Positions 1 to 6,765 are shown, counted from the first letter of the stretch. The stretch is DNA of 9,620 nucleotides from Bacillota bacterium (GCA_023424865.1 JAFADM010000499.1:1-9620), one strand, 5' to 3'. Made by a program: numbers and translations. Notes: a model not told the origin generated them from the letters alone.

Positions 1-845
1 TCCAGCCAGGAGGTGTAATCCTTAATTGCATCATCGTACCTGCCCATGGCAACCATCCGGTCCGCTCTATGAGCGTGTGGACGCCATGCCTCCGGTGCAT
101 CGTCAATGCATTCCTGCCAGAGCCTTAGAGCTTCATCGCCATTTCCCCGGGCATACGCAATGTCTCCCAGCCGGGCCTTGGCCAACTCATGATGCCCGGC
201 TTTTTCCGCGGCCTCAATAACCGATCCGGCTTCTTTCAATAGACCGTTGCCAATAAGCTGGTCAAGCAGCCAGTACCACCCCTCCTGCCACTGTGGTACT
301 TTTTTCATAAGCCCCCGATAATATCGGACTAATTCCAGGGTGTTATTGCAGGTCCAATCCCTGCCATAGCCATGGAGCACATTGGTCATAACACTGTGGC
401 AGGCCTTCTTTTCAGGCTCAAATTCAATAGCCTGCTTCGCATAGTTCACTGAAAGGCCGGTAAAGGTTCTGATACGGTGCTCATACAGCTCCGCTAGCCT
501 TAAATAAGCCTCTCCGCAGCCGGGCTTGCGCAGGATAATCCCCTGAAGCAGAGCTTCTGCAGATGTAAAAGACTGTTCGGAAAGATCCCGAACATCACAG
601 AGCATATTGTCAATCCGCTCCAGATTTTCATCATCGGTCAATGAGAACAACTCATCAATGGTAACACCAAAAGTTATGGAGAGAGCCGGAAGTATGCCGA
701 TATCAGGGGCATTTACATCGTTTTCCCATTTCGATATGGCCTGAGGTGACACACCCAGGGTATCTGCCAGCGTCTCCTGAGTCATTCCTCTTTCAAGGCG
801 CAGGGCTTTTATTTTTTTGCCTAGCTGAATATTTATAGTCCTCAT
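1..845 (-). CDS. XRE-family HTH regulator with TPR-like C-terminal region (partial, 3' end outside window)
   Basis: Reading the minus strand from ATG 845 gives 281 residues with no stop before the window edge, so the C-terminus is missing. Residues about 6-62 form a Cro/C1-type helix-turn-helix (LGKKIKALRLERGMTQETLA, then LGVSPQAISKWEN), which binds operator DNA. From about residue 90 onward the protein is helical with repeated alanine, leucine and tyrosine spacing typical of tetratricopeptide repeats, for example EAYLRLAELYEH, AKARLGDIAYARGNGDEALR and RPHAHRADRMVAMGRYDDAI. TPR regions in such regulators usually bind a peptide or partner protein, but no ligand can be read here. An AGAGGGG stretch sits almost against the ATG, which is unusually tight for a ribosome site; no better in-frame start is visible. 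It follows cadD on the same strand with a 106-bp gap. The XRE call is firm; the regulon is unknown. Confidence 0.85.
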   Translation of the reverse strand, partial: MRTINIQLGKKIKALRLERGMTQETLADTLGVSPQAISKWENDVNAPDIGILPALSITFGVTIDELFSLTDDENLERIDNMLCDVRDLSEQSFTSAEALLQGIILRKPGCGEAYLRLAELYEHRIRTFTGLSVNYAKQAIEFEPEKKACHSVMTNVLHGYGRDWTCNNTLELVRYYRGLMKKVPQWQEGWYWLLDQLIGNGLLKEAGSVIEAAEKAGHHELAKARLGDIAYARGNGDEALRLWQECIDDAPEAWRPHAHRADRMVAMGRYDDAIKDYTSWL

Positions 846-876
846 CCCCTCTTTTTTGTTTTCGGCCGATAAACCT

Positions 877-905
877 AGTGTAAGACAACAAAGCCTCACA
901 GACAA
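877..905 (-). promoter_or_regulatory. Candidate promoter of the XRE/TPR regulator
   Basis: On the minus strand a TTGTCT -35 (900-905) and a TACACT -10 (877-882) are separated by 17 bp, each matching the sigma-A consensus at four of six positions. The start of transcription would fall near 870, about 25 nt before the ATG. This is a weak match. The rest of the 846-951 gap holds no clear terminator for cadD, only a short AACC/GGTT dyad near 930. Confidence 0.35.
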
Positions 906-951
906 TAACGGTCTTTTCAATGCAGCTAACCGTTTGGTTGAGTGGCTTTAT

Positions 952-1809
952 TTATTCATTTCCAAACTTCTGAATGCCCCCCAAAAGCATGCTGATTAAA
1001 TCGCTTTCGATAATAATGAATAGACCTATTGCAATAAACACAACCGGTACAATTACATTTTTATATTTATGTATCGTCTGCTTTATGCGGGGAATAGTGG
1101 TAAGTTTTTCCCCGGCAAAGCACCATAAGGCAATCATTAAGAAGAAAACAATTATTGTCATAATGAGCTCAAGGGTATTAAGAGTTGTGAAAAGAGGTAC
1201 ATAAACACCTATATTATCCGCTCCGTTAGCTATCGTAACTAAAAAAACATTTATAATGGCCGGATGAATCAACTTACCCAGCATACTTTTTATCTTTTCA
1301 ATCCAATTGATTTGTATTTTTTCAAGATCAGCATTTGGTCCCTGTCCCGCATTACCTTCCTGAATACATTTTTCAATTGAATGAGCGATCTCACTATCAC
1401 TTTCTTTAATTACCTCTTCCAATTTCACAGAGTTAGATTCCTGCCCATCAATTAAATCACGATTCCCTGCAGGGTCAATTACTGTTTCACTCCGGAACTC
1501 GTGTTTAGCTTCACTTGCAGATTGCATGGCCTCTTTTTTATCTTTTCTATATTTCAACCATTCTTTAATTCCAAGCAAAATTGGAATTACCCCCAGCAAA
1601 CCTGTGTATTGCTGAGGTATTAAGTTTAATCCAATCGAACCCAAAATGCTTATAAAGAGTAATGTTGAAATGCCCAGGTATTGCCCTACAATAATATGAT
1701 GTTTTTTCATTTGAGCGTCAACCTGAGAAAAGAATACCATCAACACAAAAATATCGTCAGTATTTGTGCTGGCGAACGAAATAAATGCGGTTACAATGGC
1801 ACTTACCAT
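952..1809 (-). CDS. CadD-family cadmium resistance transporter with enlarged cytosolic loop
   Basis: This 285-residue membrane protein matches the CadD (cadmium resistance transporter, LysE superfamily) pattern. TM1 (about 2-25) carries STNTDDIFVLMVFF. Further hydrophobic segments lie at about 39-61, 67-84, 183-206, 213-232 and 251-276. The second half repeats the polar signature as NGADNIGVYVPLF (195-207), consistent with an internal duplication of three-helix halves. CadD proteins give cadmium resistance, probably by exporting the ion. Typical members are about 190-210 residues. This one has about 90 hydrophilic, strongly acidic residues (about 88-178) between the third and fourth membrane segments. 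The ATG at 1809 follows AAGGAG with 7-nt spacing. Upstream lies a structured leader with a terminator. No metalloregulator gene (ArsR/CadC type) is adjacent. Family call is firm; the metal carried is inferred from family. Confidence 0.85.
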   Translation of the reverse strand: MVSAIVTAFISFASTNTDDIFVLMVFFSQVDAQMKKHHIIVGQYLGISTLLFISILGSIGLNLIPQQYTGLLGVIPILLGIKEWLKYRKDKKEAMQSASEAKHEFRSETVIDPAGNRDLIDGQESNSVKLEEVIKESDSEIAHSIEKCIQEGNAGQGPNADLEKIQINWIEKIKSMLGKLIHPAIINVFLVTIANGADNIGVYVPLFTTLNTLELIMTIIVFFLMIALWCFAGEKLTTIPRIKQTIHKYKNVIVPVVFIAIGLFIIIESDLISMLLGGIQKFGNE

Positions 1810-2071
1810 AGCCTATCTCCTTGAATTAAAAGCTCGAGGGCATCCAACCCCCTCCCGTTTAGCCAGATTTGCTTACGCAAATGGCTGCAAATAAAAAAGC
1901 CTATGCACACTTATCGTGTGTATAGGCTTACTAATCCAGTTTTAACCATACTATAAATGGCTGACTTTAATACCCGTTGGGTATAAACTGCCCCCGCCCT
2001 ATACGGTAGTTCAATTTTAACACCTTAAACTGCGTTATTCAAATCCTTTTTACCTCACCCTACCGTAACCG
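1810..2071 (-). promoter_or_regulatory. Candidate structured RNA leader / attenuator upstream of cadD
   Basis: Read as minus-strand RNA, the region holds several nested dyads. UACGGUAG (2067-2060) can pair with CUACCGUA (2009-2002), enclosing 50 nt. AUACCC/GGGUAU form a 3-nt-loop hairpin near 1971-1985, nested inside CAGUUU/AAACUG (1937-1942 and 1985-1990). The terminator follows at 1929-1892. After it come a hairpin closed by a GUAA (GNRA) tetraloop (1861-1886) and a short GAGGG/CCCUC stem (1836-1854). The segment GUAUAGG (2004-1998) overlaps the 3' arm of the first stem. It is complementary over 7 nt to CCUAUAC (1926-1920) in the terminator's 5' arm, giving a possible antiterminator. I match it to no known riboswitch class, and no convincing promoter is visible, so the leader could also be read through from the upstream gene. 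The remaining part, 2072-2158, holds no gene. Confidence 0.4.
1892..1929 (-). terminator. Intrinsic terminator (minus strand) between the split-barrel gene and cadD
   Basis: Arms 1897-1910 and 1916-1929 pair over 14 bp with one G-T position around a 5-nt loop. On the minus strand the stem is followed by TTTTTTAT. On the plus strand there is no T tract. It lies about 230 nt after the stop of the split-barrel gene and 82 nt before the cadD ATG. It therefore either ends the upstream transcript or acts as an attenuator in the cadD leader. Confidence 0.8.
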
Positions 2072-2158
2072 ATATCTATAAGCTCATAAAGCTGTTATAA
2101 TCCGCAAGTTGACACTTTAACTTAAAATTGACATTATGCTTATACTATATGTATGTAT

Positions 2159-2635
2159 TTATTTTGCCGTTTTATTGATAAAATCGACTTCATACTGCTG
2201 TTCACCGTATTTTCTTTCATTGTCGGTAAGAATACCCTCTGTAAGGGTGATACGAAGAACAATTGACGTCGGGTTGTTTTCATCGCCAACTTCATCAAAC
2301 CAATCGAAGATGCTTTTGAATTTCGCTCTGATTTCCGCATTCTTCTCGTCCTTGACCCAACCGAGATTTTCAGCAATGCCCTGGAAAGCGTACCAGCCTA
2401 ACCCACCGACGGAAACCTCTCTATTCTTCTCAATTTGCAACATTTTATTTTTTTTTGCATCCGTAGAAACATAAAATACGCCGTCTTCATAATAGGCGCA
2501 GACCATACGGACAGTGGGGCGAGGATTACCTGCAGCGTTGGCGGACAGTGATATTGTCGCAAGGGCAATCACTTCTTCCTTGCCATTTCCGCACCGCTCC
2601 TCAATAAGTTTCATCGCGTTTTCGTATTTGCTCAT
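2159..2635 (-). CDS. Pyridoxamine 5'-phosphate oxidase family (FMN-binding split-barrel) protein
   Basis: This 158-residue protein has the fold signature of the small split-barrel flavoproteins related to pyridoxamine phosphate oxidase and general stress protein 26. It starts with a helix (residues 2-15), then beta strands EVIALATISL and RPTVRMVCAYYEDGVFYVSTD (39-59), then KKNKMLQIEKNREVSVG (61-77). That last block is the classic region lining the FMN site. Such proteins bind FMN or F420-like cofactors and reduce small substrates; the substrate cannot be read. A longer reading begins at 2644 (MIKM). I chose ATG 2635 because AAAGGATG lies at good spacing before it but would abut the upstream ATG. 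The gene lies 75 bp after the DUF6273 gene on the same strand, so it may share its transcript. A possible own promoter (TTGACT near 2683, AT-rich -10) is weak. Confidence 0.8.
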   Translation of the reverse strand: MSKYENAMKLIEERCGNGKEEVIALATISLSANAAGNPRPTVRMVCAYYEDGVFYVSTDAKKNKMLQIEKNREVSVGGLGWYAFQGIAENLGWVKDEKNAEIRAKFKSIFDWFDEVGDENNPTSIVLRITLTEGILTDNERKYGEQQYEVDFINKTAK

Positions 2636-2710
2636 TTTAATCATCCTTTATAATATATTAAATTTATATACTGTAACGATAGTCAAACCACTTTAAACCA
2701 AGCTCAAGCT

Positions 2711-3328
2711 TTACAATTCCGACTTTAGCCACAAAGCAGGACGGACACCGCCTGTACATTTGCCATCGCTGATGTTGCCTTTCAATATATTGTTGCCTTG
2801 AATACCTATATTGCCGTCAGTCCCGAAGATGTAAACGGCCTTTACATTAAGGCGGCCAGGCGACCGAAGCCACCACCACCAAGCCACTTCCTTACCCAGA
2901 ACTCTTGCTATTCGCTTACTGTTGTTTTCATCTTTTCTTTCAAACCAATATCTTTGATTTTTTCCTGGGTTTTGCAGTTTTGAAAGGCTGTCGCCGAAAT
3001 ATTTGCACACTTCCTCAAGGCTTAATAAAAAGATACTGTCTTGCGTATCTATTCCACCCTTTGAACCATACCACTGATTATCAAGATTTTTGTTCAATAC
3101 CGGAATTATCCTTGACCTATCAGCTGCGTTGAATTTTTCATAGAACTCACCGTTAAGGTATTTTCTTAACGAGCAGTCGGCCCATGTTATATCTATATAA
3201 GCGTCATGGTAAGAACGGTGTTCTATTATTTCATCAGTTATAACCAAAGCCGTGTTATTTTGTATATCCAGCACACGCCAGTTGTAACTGCCAAATGAAA
3301 TGACTGAGCCGATTTTAAAATCATTCAT
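2711..3328 (-). CDS. DUF6273 domain protein
   Basis: This 205-residue soluble protein has the hallmarks of DUF6273, a domain widespread in Clostridia and of unknown function. It opens with IGSVISFGSYNWRVLDI. A central SLRKYLNGEFYEKF segment (53-66) follows, then IDTQDSIFLLSLEEVCKYF (93-111). A run of four tryptophans leads into WLRSPG (153-158), and the C-terminus has GGVRPALWL (193-201). In other proteins this domain is often attached to cell-surface or signalling modules. Here it stands alone, with no signal peptide or membrane segment. The frame stays open up to 3361, but ATG 3328 is the start because AAGGAGAAGG lies just before it. It overlaps the end of merR by 8 nt, so translation is probably coupled to the regulator. 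Its role, possibly as an effector or target of the MerR system, is inference. Confidence 0.75.
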   Translation of the reverse strand: MNDFKIGSVISFGSYNWRVLDIQNNTALVITDEIIEHRSYHDAYIDITWADCSLRKYLNGEFYEKFNAADRSRIIPVLNKNLDNQWYGSKGGIDTQDSIFLLSLEEVCKYFGDSLSKLQNPGKNQRYWFERKDENNSKRIARVLGKEVAWWWWLRSPGRLNVKAVYIFGTDGNIGIQGNNILKGNISDGKCTGGVRPALWLKSEL

Positions 3329-4337
3329 TTTCCTTCTCCTTAATTGGGAAGAGCAAATCAAGCTGTAAGTAATTCATTTCAGAATTGTGCTTTTGAATAA
3401 AGTTATTAAAATTCAAGGTTTCCTCGAAACCCTGCCCAAAGCCTGTTTCGGGGGATTCCCATCTCGGGGAGCCCCAATCATTAGTGTATTTATCGCTTGC
3501 ATTAACCCATTCCTTGAGCCTCCGCCAATCCTGGAAATCCCATGCCCTTAACACATGAGCGGCATATAATCCGCCACTGAACTCTCGTCTTATTAACGGT
3601 GCGGGTATCTCCATATTAGAGGGAACAGACACCCATACTTCATATACCTGTGAGTTTTCACCAATTCCGATAGGCCCTTGAGAGCAATCAAAGCCGAAAC
3701 TGCGCGCGTCGGGTTTAATTTTTAACAATCCGCTCTCTTTTGTAAATTTACCTACCATGTCCGCTGCTTTGCCTTCACAGCCTTCTCCTGAAGCGTACGC
3801 GGCAGCTACGGTCATGGGCGGAAGGTAAACAATCCGCACATCCTTGTCTTCCATTTTCATTAATTCTTCGTTAGCCTTGTTTAAGTCTTCCATCGATAAA
3901 TTCTCCTTCGTTTCTTTAATTTGATTATCAGAAAAAGAAAGAGAGCTAATAACAGAGAACACAGCTTCGTCGTCGAGAAGTTTTAAATTAACACCGGCTT
4001 TATTATTTATTTCCTCAACAAAACGCGTCAATATGGATTTAACGGTAGACAACGCAGTTATTTCGCTGTCAATTTCGCTTATATTCTGCCTGAAAATTTC
4101 CACTGCTTCCGCCGCGTCATAATTATTAAGGATGCTTATGATTTGCTTCACCGGAACGCGCAGCTTACGCAGGACTACGATTTGCCGCAAACGGTTCATG
4201 GCGTTTTCGTCATAAACCCGGTAAGCATAATCCTCTTTCCGCAAGCTTTGAATTAATCCCACTTGCTCATAATAACGTAACATTCTTGTAGAAATTCCGT
4301 AATCCCTTGACACTTGACTAATTGTTTGAAGATCCAT
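3321..4337 (-). CDS. MerR-family regulator with GyrI-like effector-binding domain
   Basis: This 338-residue regulator has three parts. Residues 1-72 are a MerR winged helix-turn-helix, with ISQVSRDYGISTRMLRYYEQ followed by GLIQ, the YRVYDENAM wing and the LRKLRVPVKQI helix. Residues about 75-115 form the dimerising coiled coil. Residues about 165-333 resemble the GyrI/BmrR-type effector-binding fold: VRIVYLPPMTVAAAYASG, YEVWVSVPSNMEIPAPL, REFSGGLYAAHVLRAWDF and the closing LQLDLLFPI strand. This fold usually binds hydrophobic drugs or small ligands. There is no CxxC-type metal site in the MerR part, so a metal sensor is unlikely. ATG 4337 follows GAGG with 7-nt spacing. Its promoter has the 19-bp spacer expected for control by a MerR protein, so it probably regulates its own operon. 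No multidrug pump lies beside it; the overlapping partner is DUF6273. Confidence 0.88.
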   Translation of the reverse strand: MDLQTISQVSRDYGISTRMLRYYEQVGLIQSLRKEDYAYRVYDENAMNRLRQIVVLRKLRVPVKQIISILNNYDAAEAVEIFRQNISEIDSEITALSTVKSILTRFVEEINNKAGVNLKLLDDEAVFSVISSLSFSDNQIKETKENLSMEDLNKANEELMKMEDKDVRIVYLPPMTVAAAYASGEGCEGKAADMVGKFTKESGLLKIKPDARSFGFDCSQGPIGIGENSQVYEVWVSVPSNMEIPAPLIRREFSGGLYAAHVLRAWDFQDWRRLKEWVNASDKYTNDWGSPRWESPETGFGQGFEETLNFNNFIQKHNSEMNYLQLDLLFPIKEKENE

Positions 4338-4366
4338 ACCCTAACCTCATTCTTTTTCTGATTTTG

Positions 4367-4397
4367 ATTATAAAGTACGACACGGTGTCAGAGTCAA
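4367..4397 (-). promoter_or_regulatory. MerR-type promoter with 19-bp spacer and dyad, for merR-DUF6273
   Basis: On the minus strand TTGACT (4392-4397) and a perfect TATAAT (4367-4372) are separated by 19 bp instead of the usual 17. Inside the spacer is the perfect palindrome GACAC-c-GTGTC (4379-4389). An over-long spacer with a centred dyad is the hallmark of promoters that MerR proteins activate by twisting the DNA. Transcription would start near 4360, some 23 nt before the merR ATG. This makes autoregulation very likely. Confidence 0.8.
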
Positions 4398-4401
4398 TTG
4401 G

Positions 4402-4457
4402 TTTATACAAATACTCCGTATTTTATGCTGTCAAATAAGGAGTATATAAATTCTCCG
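4402..4457. repeat. Half-site repeats ATACTCC / GGAGTAT / ATTCTCC upstream of the merR promoter
   Basis: ATACTCC (4411-4417) and its reverse complement GGAGTAT (4439-4445) flank 21 bp. A third near-copy, ATTCTCC, occurs at 4450-4456. Between them the minus strand has a TTGACA (4429-4434) followed, at 19 bp, by TGTATA (4404-4409), a possible second, weaker promoter. The set could be an operator for another regulator or a second MerR site. The rest of the 4338-4658 gap holds a hairpin at 4555-4592 and no gene. Confidence 0.35.
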
Positions 4458-4554
4458 ACTATCCATGATGGTATAACCTGGCGCAGAAAGATTTTTTATC
4501 TCTCACATTATACTAAGCAATCGTTTTGCCATCAATAACCAGAGTTAAAGCTTC

Positions 4555-4592
4555 AACCCGTGAAAGAAACCGAAATGTTTCCTTCACGGGTT
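4555..4592. terminator. Long hairpin after the 338-residue gene, probable terminator without a T tract
   Basis: Arms 4555-4570 and 4577-4592 pair over 16 bp with one mismatch around a 6-nt loop (CGAAAT). Neither strand has a proper T run after the stem. It lies about 65 nt beyond the stop of the 4659-5675 gene, where a terminator is expected, so partial or factor-assisted termination is the simplest reading. Confidence 0.45.
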
Positions 4593-4658
4593 CGTACACT
4601 AAATTTAATGTGTCATTAGGTCAAAATAAATAAGAAATATTATTCTCATTATACTTAC

Positions 4659-5675
4659 TTATATTGTACGCTTGGCAAACTTGTCCATAAAGGCTAACAT
4701 TTCTATCAACCGTTCCACAAGCTCGTCGTTGATACTGGACCAACGGTAACTATACCCCGGAAAATAAGGACATAAATTATATTCTTTCCCTCCATGTACA
4801 ACCTTAATTATAGCAAGCGGACGTGTACCGGTTTTGTCGGTCTGAACACAATATCTACACCCATCGCATTTTTTTGTGTGCTCTATAATAAAGTTCTGAA
4901 CACTATTATCCGCCGAATTAAAAGCCTCCAGGTATGTTTTTAATCCATTAGGTATACACAAACCAAAAACAACCGGGTTTTTAAAGTATGGGTCATATCG
5001 TGCCGATATGCCTGTATGTCTGATTTTATATTCAAAGCCGCCGTTTGGCTGTTCTTCGCTCCATATAGGGTTTGCGTAAGACAGCGATAGCTTGCAGTCG
5101 CTGGCGGTGATATTGTAAATATCAAATCTTTTATATCCTTGTGCAATCATCCAATCTTCGAGCTTGCGGAATGCCGCTTCCCCAAGTAAGCGTGCATAGA
5201 TGTCGGAAGTGTATGGGTAATTCTTATTAAAAAGGCAAAATGAAAAGTCGGTTAAACCGCTGTCAGGACGGGTTGACATCCAAACCCAAGCAGCAGATAG
5301 ATTGGTAAAATCGTTAATTCCGAGTTTTGATAGGATACCTTTTTGCCTTTTATCCAACTTTACCTCGGAACCCTGTCCTATAAGAAACATATTTTGCAGC
5401 AATATATCTATCGTTTTACTGAATTTTTTCATATTTACCTGCAATTCAGGTTTACCATAAGAGGATTTAATATAACTAGGATAAGCGTCATCCTCATGAA
5501 GCGAAGCGACAAAAAGCAATGGATCGTCAAAGGCTATCTGATATAGGTTTTTTATTAAATCATAGAACTTCTTTTGTTCGGATACGCTCACGCTTGCATT
5601 ATCATCGGGTACAAACGGCGGAAGCAAAGCAATATAGGTTTGCGCTATTCTTTGTTCTAAATTCTCAAAGTTCAT
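4659..5675 (-). CDS. Uncharacterised protein with C-terminal CxxCxxC...C cysteine cluster
   Basis: I do not recognise this 338-residue protein as a named family. It is soluble, with no signal peptide or membrane segment. Aromatic residues are frequent and the middle is tyrosine-rich (YPYTSDIYARL, GYKRFDIYNI, RHTGISARYDPYF). The C-terminal third has cysteines 270, 273 and 276 (KKCDGCRYCVQTDKTGTRP) and a further Cys302 (YNLCPYFPGYSY), a set able to hold zinc or an iron-sulfur cluster. His266 lies close by and could also be a ligand. The last 25 residues form a helix. Start ATG 5675 follows AAGGGG with 7-nt spacing. It is a single gene: 319 bp separate it from the epimerase and a hairpin follows its stop. 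I recall proteins of this look near regulators in Clostridia, but I can give no function. Confidence 0.6.
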   Translation of the reverse strand: MNFENLEQRIAQTYIALLPPFVPDDNASVSVSEQKKFYDLIKNLYQIAFDDPLLFVASLHEDDAYPSYIKSSYGKPELQVNMKKFSKTIDILLQNMFLIGQGSEVKLDKRQKGILSKLGINDFTNLSAAWVWMSTRPDSGLTDFSFCLFNKNYPYTSDIYARLLGEAAFRKLEDWMIAQGYKRFDIYNITASDCKLSLSYANPIWSEEQPNGGFEYKIRHTGISARYDPYFKNPVVFGLCIPNGLKTYLEAFNSADNSVQNFIIEHTKKCDGCRYCVQTDKTGTRPLAIIKVVHGGKEYNLCPYFPGYSYRWSSINDELVERLIEMLAFMDKFAKRTI

Positions 5676-5721
5676 CTTTAAACCCCTTATCCCTAAAATA
5701 TATATATCTTAAGTTTGACAG

Positions 5722-5749
5722 GTATTATTCCAGTATTATTTAAATTATA
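5722..5749 (-). promoter_or_regulatory. Candidate promoter region of the 338-residue gene, with tandem 8-bp repeats
   Basis: The minus strand has a perfect TATAAT at 5744-5749 but only a poor -35 (TGTTTT at 5767-5772). Just downstream, the plus-strand 8-mer GTATTATT occurs at 5722-5729 and again at 5733-5740, an 11-bp period that would place both copies on the same DNA face, as in an operator. The remainder of the gap to 5994 contains one small hairpin and no gene. Confidence 0.3.
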
Positions 5750-5824
5750 GAATAAACAATCAGGCTAAAACAGATAGCATCAGTATTCCTTTTTGACCGC
5801 AAATTTCGGAATTTTTAATTAAAT

Positions 5825-5845
5825 GAAAGAAGCAGATCTTCTTTC
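5825..5845 (-). terminator. Small hairpin downstream of the epimerase gene, possible weak terminator
   Basis: GAAAGAAG (5825-5832) and CTTCTTTC (5838-5845) form an 8-bp perfect stem with a 5-nt loop. On the minus strand it is followed by the AT-rich ATTTAATTAAAAATT. It is about 150 nt beyond the epimerase stop. The stem is A/T-rich and the T tract is interrupted, so termination would be weak. Confidence 0.3.
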
Positions 5846-5994
5846 GTGTCGAGTGTGCGAACGCCTGTAAACATAGGCTTTTAGCAATAGAAGAAGGCAA
5901 GGAATGCTGACAGTCCAATAACCTGTTCAATACTTTGTACCTACTTCACTTCCTATTCTGCTCATTTTGCGAAGTTATAAAGAATCTTTATTTT

Positions 5995-6765
5995 TTATTG
6001 TTTATTGAATCTTAATGCTTGCAGCCTTTTTGCTCGCTCAAATGCTTCGTGTAAAAATTCCTTTACAGATAAAGCCTTATAATCCCAATTCATGACCTCT
6101 ATTGCAGTCGCACCTGAATAACCTGTTTCCGCAATTCTTTTCAGGGCTGCAGACCAGTTGATTGTACCGTCAAAGGGTAATTGGTGTATGGTGTTTCCGT
6201 TATAATCATGTAAATGTAATGCCATCAAACGTGAACCGTACATAGATAACAAATCATAGTTCGGATAATAGTGGTAGTGATGGCAGCAGTCATAACAGAA
6301 TCCTATGCGCGTGGAAGCCACTTGCTCCAGTATATATGATAAATTAGTGAAATTCCGCAAATTCTCCAGTGCAATATTGACGCCAATCTTTTCAGCCTTT
6401 TCGGCAATTCTCTTGATTCTATCCAGCCCCAAAGCGTTATATGGTTTGTCATCGTTTGGCAGATGCACCACCATAGTCGGAATCTCAAATTCGGCGCAAT
6501 CTGCAACACATTGCAAATAGCAATGGATTGAGGCTTCACCGTCCAAATTATCAAGCCAGATGTTGTCTTGTACTTGGAACGGTGTGTGAATATTTTCTAT
6601 AACGAGACCCGCTTCACGTACAATTTGCGGCCCATTGCGGTAATCATTACGATCTAAATATTCACTCCACCATAATAAAACACCGTCAAACCCTGCTTCT
6701 TTTATCAGCCGATAACGTTCCTTTATCGGCAATTCATAACCAAACCAATCATAAATAGTAATCAT
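5995..6765 (-). CDS. Sugar phosphate isomerase/epimerase (AP-endonuclease 2-like TIM barrel)
   Basis: This 256-residue protein is a full-length xylose-isomerase-like TIM barrel. The strand ends carry the expected metal and substrate residues: His60 in ENIHTPF, His101 in MVVHLPND, Glu134 in IALENLRN, Asp159 with His162/His163 in GFCYDCCHHYHYY, His184 and His186 in ALHLHDYNG, and Glu223 in AIEVMNW. These match the divalent-metal set of the family (Glu, Asp, His, Glu), so it is likely active. Members move hydrogen between carbons of sugars, inositols or hydroxy acids; no neighbour indicates the substrate. The ATG at 6765 follows AAGGAG with a rather long 10-nt spacing. No clear promoter is seen in the 41 bp to the next ORF, so transcription may begin within or before the doubtful 6807-7046 ORF. 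Confidence 0.85.
   Translation of the reverse strand: MITIYDWFGYELPIKERYRLIKEAGFDGVLLWWSEYLDRNDYRNGPQIVREAGLVIENIHTPFQVQDNIWLDNLDGEASIHCYLQCVADCAEFEIPTMVVHLPNDDKPYNALGLDRIKRIAEKAEKIGVNIALENLRNFTNLSYILEQVASTRIGFCYDCCHHYHYYPNYDLLSMYGSRLMALHLHDYNGNTIHQLPFDGTINWSAALKRIAETGYSGATAIEVMNWDYKALSVKEFLHEAFERAKRLQALRFNKQ

Noticed and set aside
1810..2071. Known metal riboswitches (NiCo/czcD, yybP-ykoY manganese, fluoride, M-box) for the cadD leader
   Set aside because: None of the conserved cores I know for these classes could be found in the leader, so only an unclassified candidate is reported.
2109..2137. Plus-strand promoter-like TTGACA, 17 bp, CATTAT, with a second TTGACA at 2128
   Set aside because: It would transcribe into the 3' end of the minus-strand split-barrel gene with no plus-strand gene ahead; AT-rich DNA gives such matches easily. 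An antisense transcript is possible but unsupported.
2136..2474. 112-codon plus-strand ORF
   Set aside because: It lies antisense over the split-barrel gene, has no ribosome site and gives a low-complexity Ser/Phe/Leu product.
4411..4445. Short CRISPR-like or phage attachment repeats
   Set aside because: There are only two or three 7-bp half-sites, inverted rather than direct, with no cas, integrase or tRNA gene nearby; a regulatory site is simpler.
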